This document shows positions 55,586 through 64,000 of a stretch of DNA of 64,000 nt, one piece after another. The notes under the pieces are model-generated. The model was not told where the DNA came from, ran no database searches, and saw nothing but the letters and a program-made list of their open reading frames with translations. Source of the stretch: Gnetum montanum (lineage: Eukaryota > Streptophyta > Gnetopsida > Gnetales > Gnetaceae). A program made the translations under genes and the position numbers. The stretch spans positions 75,730-139,729 of the forward strand of contig MNCI01030420.1 in NCBI GenBank assembly GCA_015680685.1, in the 5' to 3' direction. Positions within the stretch are counted from its first letter, which is position 1. Every line of letters begins with the position of its first letter.

Positions 55586-56640
55586 ATGGAGTATGCATTT
55601 TTAAAGAATGGTAAACCAGTCATCATTAGTGTCAAACTTACTCTTGAGAAAAAAGAAAATTTGTTGAAAGTGGTGAATAAATGGTCAAAAACTTTTGCTT
55701 GGTCATATCTAGAGCTAACAAGAATCGATCCAAGGATATGCCAGCATCACATCTACACTGACTTGGCCATGAAGCCTAGAAGGCAGTTGCAGAGGTGACT
55801 AAATCCAAATTGAAGCAAATCATCAAGGAGGAGATAGAGTAACTCCTCAAGGTGGTATTCATCTATCCAATCATGGATAGTGAGTGGGTTAGTCTACTCA
55901 TAATTGTACCAAATAAGGGTGGCAAATGGCAGGTTTGCATCAACTAGAGGTTGTTAAATATGGCAACATTTAAGGATCACTTTCCTTTGCCATTTGTAGA
56001 TCAAGTGTTAGACACCATATTTAAGCATTATTATTATGGCTTTTTTGATGGTTATAGTGGCTATAAACAAATGAAAATTGCACTCAAAGACCAAGCCAAT
56101 ACAACATTTATGAGTCCTTAGGGGACTTTTGCATATTGTAAGATGCCAGTTGGTCTATGTAATGCCCCTACAAAATTTCAATGCTTGGTCCTTAGTATCT
56201 TTTAACAAAAAATCAGTAGTGATGTTGAAGTATTTATGGATGACTTTTCCACCTATGGAGCTACCTTTGAGTAAGCCCTAGACCAACTTGAACAAGTGTT
56301 GAAGAGATGTGTTGAGACAAACCTACGATGCAACTAGCAAAAGAGCCATCTCATGGCCTAAGAAAGTATTGTGCTAGGGCACTGAATTTTACAAAAAGGG
56401 ATTGAGGTAGACCCAGAAAAAATAAGGGACATCTAAGGAATAACACACCAACTAGAGACCGTTAAAGATGTTCGATCATTCCTTGAACACACTAGCTACT
56501 ATCGGTGATTTATTGAGAATTTCTCAGATTACAAAGTTGTTGGTAGAGCTTACAAAGAAAGATGCACCTCTCATATGGACCAAGAAATGGGAACATGCAT
56601 TCCAACAATTAAAGGAGAAACTCATAAAAACACTAATTCT
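55586..56640 (+). pseudogene. Reverse transcriptase of the Athila-like element
   Basis: The N-terminal part is open (55586-55798): YAFLKNGKPVIISVKLTLEK, FAWSYLELTRIDPRICQHHI, KPRRQLQR, the Athila-type lead-in. RT blocks follow: DHFPLPFVDQVLDTIF, FFDGYSGYKQMKIALKDQAN, GTFAYCKMPVGLCNAPTKFQ, and the catalytic box VFMDDFSTYG (about 56230; F-M-D-D as in Athila). Stops sit where W or Q is expected (CIN.RLLN, SP.GTFAY, CN.QKSHLM), consistent with TGG-to-TAG and CAG-to-TAG changes. A frameshift follows near 56530. Confidence 0.85.
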
Positions 56641-57040
56641 ATGAGCATTAGACTGGTCTAAGCCCTTTCACATTATGATAGATGCATCTAACTACACCTT
56701 GGGAGTTGTGCTTATGTAGATGGACAATAAGAAAAGCCCATACTACATCCACTACATGAGTAGAAGCATTGTGGGGGCATAGTTAAATTACACCACCACG
56801 AAGAAAGAATTAATGGAAGTGGTGTACATGCTAAAAAAAATTACGCACTATGTGCTTGGTTACAAAGTATTTGTGCATATGGACCACAGTGCAATTTGCT
56901 TCCTCATGAACAAGTCAACGATGAGTCCTCATGTTATACGATGGATTGTGATCTTGTAGGAATTCGATCTCACTATGGTAGATCAAAAAGGACCAAGAAT
57001 GTGGTCACTGACCACCTCTCTTACTTAAGATGGGATAACA
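56641..57040 (+). pseudogene. RNase H of the Athila-like element
   Basis: ALDWSKPFHIMIDASNYTLG with VVLM, then YYIHYMSRSIVGA, stop, LNYTTTKKELMEVVYMLKKI, YVLGYKVFVHMDHSAICFLM, SPHVIRWIVIL, stop, EFDLTMVDQKG. The D of DAS, the E of KKE and the D of MDH (the three usual acidic positions) are kept. The stops replace expected Q codons (GAQ.NY; LQEFDL). Confidence 0.8.
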
Positions 57041-57179
57041 AATAGGAGGAGAGCCCACTCTTTGATTAGTTTTTAGATGAACTCCTCTTTACAGGAGTAA
57101 TAAGTGAACAAACACCTGCAGAAGTAACATGGTATAATGGCATCCTCACATATCTTCTCACTTAGGAGATGCCAAAAGA

Positions 57180-58300
57180 CTTGGCTTCTAGAAAGAAGTA
57201 ATAATTTCTTCATTGGGTCAAATACTTCATGGAAATTGATGGACACCTTTATAAGGTGTGTGTTGACAGCCTAATTTGTTGGTGTGTCCCTAATGAAGAT
57301 CAATTGAATGTTCTCTAGGGTGCTCATGAAAGGCCTTGCAGAGGCCACTATGTAGGGAGATGCATGACCATAAAAATCCTAATGGTAAGATACTATTGGC
57401 CTACAATCTTTATGGATGCCCACCAATTCACCAGGTCTTGTGAACATTGTCAATGAGACAAGGGGATGATTGCTTGCATGGAGGGTCCTCAACAGTGGAT
57501 TCAACCACTAGAACCTTTCGACATATGGGGCATTGACTTCATGGATCCCATCACACCCATGTCCAATGAAAAGATTTATATTATAATAGTAGTTGACTAC
57601 TGCACAAAATGGATAGAAGCAATAGTTTTTATTGATTATACATCATCCAATACTACCAAATTTATACAAAAAAATATCGTGAATAGGTTTGACGTGCCAC
57701 GTTCACTAATTTTTGATAATGGAACTCATTTCATGGGTACCACCTTTAGAAAATTAATGCAACACTTGGGGGTAGAACATAAATTAACAACACCTTACCA
57801 CCCCCAAGCCAATGGTCAAGTAGAGGTAACCAATCAAGAGATTACAAAAATACTAACATGGACCATTAGCAAATGTAGGAAGGATTGGAGTACAAAACTT
57901 AACAATGCTCTCTAGGCTTATCGTTCAACTTGGAAACTTCCTATTAGCTATTCTCCCTACAAGTTAGTGTATGAAAAACTTCTAATGCTTTCAATTCAAG
58001 TTAAGCTATGTACATTCTCAATAGCCTGCAATCTAAATCTTGACCTAAGTCTAACACAGAAGGAAAGATTAATCAACCTAAATGTGTTAGATGAAAATTG
58101 ATTAGTGGCCCTATCCTTGAATGAGGTGAATAAGGTATTCAGCAAGCAACAACATGACCTTAGATCATGAAAGTAAAACTTCAACTAGGAGATAAGGTTC
58201 TCTACTAGAACCCCACACATGTATCCCAAAAGGTAAAATTTCAAACATTGTGGGAGGGATCTTATGTCATTGATCAAACCTTTTCCTTTGGGGCCATGAT
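57180..58300 (+). pseudogene. Integrase of the Athila-like element (core frame intact)
   Basis: A zinc-binding part (HERPCRGHYVGRCMTIKILM ... CEHCQ, about 57328-57455) is followed by a 149-codon open core (57466-57915): PFDIWGIDFMDPITP, VDYCTKWIEAIVFIDYTSSN, RSLIFDNGTHFMGTTFRKLM, PYHPQANGQVEVTNQEITKI. The D-D-35-E triad is complete, with exactly 35 residues between the D of FDNG and the E of QVEV. After a stop it continues with AYRSTWKLPISYSPYKLVYE. Later parts are frame-shifted, so the whole protein is not made. Confidence 0.85.
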
Positions 58301-59031
58301 AGTTTACAAACCTGATAGCCCAAATAAAAAGTAGTTGGTAAACATTCTACAAGTTAAGTCTTTTCTAGAACCAAGCCAAATCAATGTAAACACCACTTCA
58401 ACGGCTGGACAACCATGTTCTATTTTTTGGATCTCCTCCTTCCAACTTAGTTGTGGGGAAGATGGCCATCTGTGCTGACCATTACCATGGCCTCTTAGTT
58501 TTTCTACCTTTTTGTTTTTCATGCTTTTGATTTTACAATTTTTTTATTTTTGAATTTTTCTAATTTTACACCATCTTTAGTACCTTAAAACTTTCTAGAT
58601 TATTTTACACTTTCTTATATATTTTACTTTATTTTGCTTTCTTTTGTTCAAATGTGATATTTTCTTATTTGTGCTAATAAATATGCTTTCTTGTCATAGG
58701 ACACAATGCTGCTATTGCTGTTTCCTAATAATGGTTTGTGCTTAATGTGTGATTGTCGATGTTTGGTTTCTATTTTTGAATTTTGATGTCTAATGACTTT
58801 GACATGGTTTATTTTTCATGAAATAGGTAGTGAGTCCATGTCATTTACCTATTCAATGAACTTTATGGTTTTCCTTGTTCTGGGAATTTGAGGTCCCTTC
58901 TATTAATTTTTTTTAATTAATCGGTGACCTTGGTAGTTCTGGAATTAGGAAGGATTCAAAGGTTTGTAAGGGTGTGACTTAAAGGGGACTCAATACTCTT
59001 TGTCTTGTTCTTCTTGCTTGAGTGCTTAAGT
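58301..59031. other. Post-integrase spacer of the Athila-like element
   Basis: Non-coding, with a strongly T-rich stretch (58500-58690). Homologous to the spacer after gag in the element at 22045-29049. The assembly gap starts at its right end. Confidence 0.6.
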
Positions 59032-59632
59032 NNNNNNNNNNNNNNNNNNNNNNNNNNNNNNNNNNNNNNNNNNNNNNNNNNNNNNNNNNNNNNNNNNNNN
59101 NNNNNNNNNNNNNNNNNNNNNNNNNNNNNNNNNNNNNNNNNNNNNNNNNNNNNNNNNNNNNNNNNNNNNNNNNNNNNNNNNNNNNNNNNNNNNNNNNNNN
59201 NNNNNNNNNNNNNNNNNNNNNNNNNNNNNNNNNNNNNNNNNNNNNNNNNNNNNNNNNNNNNNNNNNNNNNNNNNNNNNNNNNNNNNNNNNNNNNNNNNNN
59301 NNNNNNNNNNNNNNNNNNNNNNNNNNNNNNNNNNNNNNNNNNNNNNNNNNNNNNNNNNNNNNNNNNNNNNNNNNNNNNNNNNNNNNNNNNNNNNNNNNNN
59401 NNNNNNNNNNNNNNNNNNNNNNNNNNNNNNNNNNNNNNNNNNNNNNNNNNNNNNNNNNNNNNNNNNNNNNNNNNNNNNNNNNNNNNNNNNNNNNNNNNNN
59501 NNNNNNNNNNNNNNNNNNNNNNNNNNNNNNNNNNNNNNNNNNNNNNNNNNNNNNNNNNNNNNNNNNNNNNNNNNNNNNNNNNNNNNNNNNNNNNNNNNNN
59601 NNNNNNNNNNNNNNNNNNNNNNNNNNNNNNNN
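59032..59632. other. Assembly gap (601 N)
   Basis: Undetermined bases. Open frames reported across it have no meaning. True length may differ. Confidence 0.99.
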
Positions 59633-59830
59633 CTCCTTAATCTTTCATTTCATTCATCCACTAAATCAAATTTTCTTCATTTTCTCCATTTTTCAAATTT
59701 ATGAGCTTCAACACCCTCTTCTCATTTTCATACTATTCTTGGTCTCCTAAGCTTTCATTTGATCCCAATTTCATCCAAAAATTCCTTGTATTTTAAAAGT
59801 TTGACCAAGTCAATGGTGATTATTGGCTAT

Positions 59831-59875
59831 GTTGACGAGGCCTCGTCGACGCAGTGCTTAGATCCTATATATATA
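59831..59875 (+). promoter_or_regulatory. U3-like palindrome and TATA box inside the Athila-like element
   Basis: A perfect 14-bp palindrome GACGAGGCCTCGTC (59834-59847), within gttgacgaggcctcgtcgac, is followed 18 bases later by TATATATATA (59866-59875). The LTRs here have the same arrangement: near-palindromic 'gacgaggccccgtcaac'-type blocks shortly before TATAAATA. It lies about 460 bases upstream of the 3' ORF. I infer an internal promoter or a leftover of a nested LTR. Confidence 0.5.
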
Positions 59876-60022
59876 CCACCTAGCACATAGGAATTTTTTG
59901 CAAATTGCTCATAAAACATAGGAAGCATTTGTAATTTTTCAGAGCCCAAAACCTTCCAAAGCTCATAACTTCCCAACCGTTTGTTCAAATCACTTTGTTT
60001 TTCAGTTTTGCACTTACCAAAG

Positions 60023-60325
60023 GTAAGATCTTTATCATGGGGGCCACAAACCTTAAGGTTTCCAATGAAAAAATTTTGAAACTTTTTCTAACTTCCCCAA
60101 GGGTTACTAATATTAACCACATATAAATATCAAATTTTTCAATGGTTAACCCCTCTAACAACCTCCAAGATGAATTTATCATAATAACACATAAAATAAA
60201 TGATAATTGGGTTAATTAAATAAGCCATAATTACAACTTAGCTAAGTGTAACTATGCTTAAGAGATAAGCTATCTTAATTGCTTTAAATAATGGTTGCTA
60301 ATCCATGCTCTAATTGTGATTATAG
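60023..60325 (+). other. Candidate intron in the 3' ORF leader
   Basis: A strong donor (CAAAG|gtaagat at 60023) and an acceptor (attatag|ATGGCACC ending 60325) enclose 303 AT-rich bases. Splicing would place the ATG of the 3' ORF at the first base of the next exon. Based on splice consensus alone. Confidence 0.4.
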
Positions 60326-63300
60326 ATGGCACCAAAATAGAAATGTCCATAGGAAGGAGAAACCTCACAACCATGGGAGAAACGACCCAGAGTTGGAAGG
60401 GGCCAACAAGAACAAGACTAAGAACTACCAAAGGTGACCCATGTAATGGGACCTCTTCGGGAGGAGCCTGAAGTGGAATTTATGCCACAGATTCTAGAGG
60501 AAGAAGTGCCAACTAAACAATCACAAAGAGGAGAAGTGCCTAGACCTGTGCCTAGGCTTGAGGTTACTTTAACTCAAGCTTGCCTGGACATCATTTGGTC
60601 CCGAGACATTCAAAGATTAGTTCTTCAAGAGATCAACTTTGGGCCATTTTTGAAGAAAGCTCTAGAGGATGTCAAGACACAACTACAGACCTCTCCCATG
60701 TGGCTAGCCATCATGTCCGATGAAGAATGATACATGGAAGAGACCTATCTCTTCTGGAGTAGCTAAAGGTTGAGGTACATTGTCAAGATCAAGGACATTC
60801 AAGTATCCTACTTGACAGAAGCCATTGCATAGGCACTTGGGTTGCCTAACACAAGAACATAACTGGTTGAATTGTCTATAAAAGGTGATCCTGAGGCCAA
60901 GAGGGAGTGGACCTAGAGATGCTACAAGGTTAATTGTAAGGAGTATGGTGCACTCACACCAACGGAACAAATTTATTTTAAGATTGCAGCCTATCACCTC
61001 AATCCAATAGTGAGGTCAAGCAAGGCAACTACTTTGTCCACCTGAGCATGCATCGCTCTAAGTAGGAAGTTTCCTATTAACCTTCCATAACTACTATACT
61101 TGCAGATTGAAAAACGTTTCAAAGAAAATGAACATTGAAGGAAGACCTTGCTCTTTTTGTGCCTCATTAGAAAACTTTGCAAAAGGCTAGGCATTGTTTG
61201 CTACTCTTATGACACTCTTACTCATGCTCCCTTGACCTCATGGTCAAAAATCATGAAGGATAAAGCGCCAACGACAATCCTAAAAGAGGAGCTACCGCCA
61301 CCACCACCTACTTAGAAAACAATGTTGGAGGCCCACATAGTCCTTGAGCATCTACAAAAAATCCAAGAATAGCTCTTAAGTGAACAAGAGCAACAAGCAG
61401 GAATGAGTGAGGTAGATCCATTTGTGTATCAGCAAGTGATGAGTCACCTTAATGAGGTGGCCTGAATAGTTAGCCAGATGGAGAGAGGTGGTCCCATTTT
61501 CTCTGTGCAAAGAATGCAGTTGCCTTTGAGGTTGAATTGCAATGCTCAAGAGGTGATGATGTCACTAGCAACACATCATCTATTCCCAAAAATCTCTAGG
61601 AATGTTGCCACTTTCTAGGTGAAGTTGGAGGAAAAAGAAGAGGCAACTATCTTGATGATGTAGCACCAAGGGTAGGAGATAGTGGCAAAAGTGGTTGCTA
61701 ACCATGTAGCAAAAGCATTGAATGCACCTGTGGCATTTGTACTAAACATATTTACACTTCAAAACATGTAGATGTCCACAACCATAATTAATGAAAAATT
61801 AAACGTAGCTCAACATAAAAAATTGTTAGAAAAATTGGTAGGAACTGAGCAATTGACTCTAGACATTTTAATCTTCCAAAGAACATCATCACAACCCAAC
61901 TAGAGTTGCTAAATGCAAGGGGTAGATGTATTATTTTAGAGTGGAAACTAGAAATGGCCCAAGAGTAAAATCAATGCTTGGCTGCAAAGCTTGCTGAACT
62001 TTGTGCTTGACTTAAAAAATAATCAATCCTTGGCCTAGCAATGATAAGAGATGAAGCTATCAAATAGCTTCAAGAATGATTTTAGAAAGCTAAGGAGGAG
62101 GTAGTGATGGCCATCTTTAAATAGTTCATAGCTGAAGTCGAGATGTACTCAATCAAAAAGAACTTGAATCAGATGAACTAGTAGAATGAAGCATTGACCA
62201 CATAAAATCATCGCATGCAAAATGTTGATGCTCAAAAAAATCAAATGCAAGAATTCATTAATCAATAGGAGGAGAAACTTGCTAGGATAAACACTGAATT
62301 GAGGAAATTGGCGATAGAAAACTACAATCTATCAATGGAGGAGGTACACACCTTACATCAAAGTTTGCCATCGAGATCACCACCTAGAAGAATGAAGCAT
62401 TCAAATTTGAGAAGTGAAAATTCACTATAAGGACTAGGTTAGTTTGCAAAAGGAAGTGAATGAAAAATAAATCCAGATGGCAAAGGTAAAAATGAATGAA
62501 ACCCTCCAACAACTTCAGCAAGAAATAGAGATGTGGCAGCCCATCCTTGATGGGATTGATGCTTATAACAAAGCAGAGATATGCTTGAAGGAGTTGTAAA
62601 TCGAGGAGATGACAGAGTACATGAAGTTGGCCAATCTTCATTACACAAACTTGGTAATGTTGACTACTAGATGACCATGGTTAGATTTAGAAAAACAAGT
62701 GGCTAGCTCATATCTACTATACAAGGCCAAGTTCAAACACTACAAGGACACCAAGCAGAAGCTTAAGACTGCTAATGCTGAACTCGAAGTTCTCAAAGGA
62801 TGATTCAGAGATCAATGATCTATTTTTGAGAACCTAGCCAGATGGATGAATGACTACAAGGAGTTGAAGGACATAGTCAAAGCATTTGACATTGAATGTA
62901 AGCAATTTTCTACCTAGGTTGTCAATGCAAAGGAGTTGTTTTTAGCAATCCCATGATGTCCTTAGGATGTGCCCATTCCAACCCACATTGGGAAAGCTAC
63001 ATGGGTGATGCATGATCTTAAGAGTAAGGAGGAGAAAATGAAAGCACTATTGGATGCTTTCCACCTCCCACCTAAAGTTATAGTAGTAGCAAGACAATCG
63101 TAGCCTCCTCAACCATTTCTAGTGCGTGAAGCCTATAAAGGTTCCTTAGAGCCTCAGGAACCACCATTGCCTAGGACCATTTGATCTTCTCCAATAAGCT
63201 TCACACCATCAAGGAATGTGTTGTCTGATTTTGAAGAGTTAAATCATGGTATTCAATTTTGTGTCCTAAACACCTTCATTTTTTGTAATGTGTTGATATG
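60326..63300 (+). pseudogene. Long 3' ORF of the Athila-like element, stop-ridden
   Basis: From ATG 60326 (MAPK) one frame runs to about 61890 (some 520 codons) with about 18 stops but no frameshift; the reading then shifts frame near 61890 and again later to about 63290. Early blocks: VTLTQACLDIIWSRDIQRLV, ALTPTEQIYFKIAAYHLNPI, CIALSRKFPINLP, LLFLCLIRKLCKRLGIVCYS, which resemble the 'putative plant transposon protein' type domain found in gypsy elements (recalled, not searched). A Pro run (about 61300) and long Glu/Lys/Leu/Gln-rich coiled-coil-like parts follow (EEVVMAIFK, NTELRKLAIENYNLSMEEVH). It sits where Athila carries its extra, sometimes env-like, ORF, but I see no signal peptide or membrane segment. 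Confidence 0.6.
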
Positions 63301-63424
63301 TACACTTCATTTTTTATCAAGTTAGTCAGTTTGCTTTGTGTGAAGAAAATTTAGTCAATAATTCCATACCTTTCCAATTTTATAACAAAACTTGAGGACA
63401 AGTTTTCATTCAATCGTGGGGATA

Positions 63425-64000
63425 TGATGAGTCTTGTTAAGTTAGATGCGTTGACGAGGCCTAGTTGATGCATCTTACTCTGCATCAACAAGGCCCTATC
63501 AACATAGTGTCATGTGTCAGCTATAAATATGCACTTGAAGTCACATTTATAGCATAAGTAGATTGTAGTTGTAGCAAAGCTCTTACATTTTTTTCATTCA
63601 AAAGTTAGAATTTTTCCCCCAAGTGCCTACAACAGGAGTCATTGAGTGTATGGATCTTTATTCGAGCATTGTTGTACCTAAGCATGACAATGTGTGCGGT
63701 AATAAAGATGAGCTTTCTAATAAACCTTACAGCACTTTGGATAGATTAGCTATTTTATTTATGCATTTACTATTTCCAATTATTTATTAAATTCTTTCAA
63801 TTAGTTATTGAATATTTTCCCATTATTATATTAATGAGGCAATTAAGTGAGATAGATTACACACATAAGTATGACTACTTCAAGTGTAGCACATATTCGC
63901 TTGGTAATCCCAGCAGCGCATTTGCTTGGTATGCCCAATAACATAGCATTTGGTTGCCTAGCAGTCGATAAATGGGTTTAGGACATGTATGGAAAGTGGG
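63425..64000 (+). repeat. 3' LTR of the Athila-like element (partial)
   Basis: Starts TGATGAGTCTTGTTAAG after the polypurine tract and matches 51328 to about 51870. TATAAATA at 63522-63529. The window ends inside it. Confidence 0.88.

Larger units (their letters stand above)
51328..64000 (+). mobile_element. Athila-like Ty3/gypsy LTR retrotransposon (right end outside window)
   Basis: 5' LTR about 51328-52186 and the first 576 bases of the 3' LTR (63425-64000). A tRNA-Asp-type primer site (52187-52205) follows the 5' LTR, and a purine tract (cgtggggata) precedes the 3' LTR. Between them: gag (52326 to about 54560), protease (about 54790-55215), RT (55586 to about 56640), RNase H (to about 57040), integrase (57180 to about 58300), an AT-rich spacer, a 601-base assembly gap (59032-59632), a promoter-like module (59831-59875) and a long 3' ORF (60326 to about 63300). 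Coding modules are full of stops except for a clean integrase core. It is inserted in the LINE. RT and RNase H sequences fit Athila. Confidence 0.85.

Noticed and set aside
59005-59750. Long open frames through undetermined bases
   Set aside because: They cover the assembly gap and carry no information.
58301-63424. Envelope-like protein in the 3' region of the Athila-like element
   Set aside because: No signal peptide, membrane segment or furin-like site was visible in the readable part; the sequence is mostly coiled-coil-like.

Overview
The window looks like nuclear DNA of a seed plant, most likely a gymnosperm and plausibly a conifer. It is AT-rich, only two plausibly functional host genes are visible in 64 kb, introns reach 2.3 kb, and most of the rest is old, nested retrotransposons full of in-frame stops. 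A probable Penelope-like fragment fits the conifer reading. No bacterial features (operons, CRISPR, IS elements) are present. All calls come from reading and hand translation; no database search was possible.

Host genes. (1) A five-exon gene on the minus strand (31596-37178) encodes a 286-residue Sfp/AASDHPPT-type 4'-phosphopantetheinyl transferase; its last intron has a GC-AG boundary. (2) A GC-rich gene on the minus strand (45422-46276) encodes a telomere-repeat-binding (TRB/single-Myb-histone) protein. Its frame is cut by one TAA, which a 75-nt intron could remove, and two telo-boxes lie just upstream of its start. (3) A PPR gene (about 1190-5010) is dead: a 3.1-kb LTR element split it, and the reading frame resumes right after the element.

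Mobile elements from left to right. A 3.1-kb non-autonomous LTR element (1380-4483). A 13.4-kb minus-strand Ty3/gypsy Tat-like element (6010-19409) with order gag-PR-extra RNase H-RT-RNase H-INT, then a hairpin-bearing tandem array and an unrecognised ORF; a solo LTR sits in its integrase. A plus-strand chromovirus remnant (about 19690-21130). A 7-kb Athila-like element (22045-29049) that keeps gag but has lost pol. A tRNA-type SINE (about 29578-29760). A solo LTR (38221-39047), a Penelope-like 3' end, a Copia RT fragment and another gypsy integrase fragment (38-42 kb). An L1-type LINE (about 47608-51327) split by a solo LTR and then by a large Athila-like element (51328 to beyond the window end). 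That last element has a complete domain set, an assembly gap, and a long 3' ORF preceded by what looks like its own promoter and intron.

The best leads are the Tat-like element with its RNase H ahead of RT plus hairpin array and unknown ORF, the promoter-like module inside the Athila-like element, the interrupted TRB gene with telo-boxes, and the PPR gene cleanly split by a retrotransposon. Three solo LTRs of related families each keep perfect 5-bp target-site duplications.
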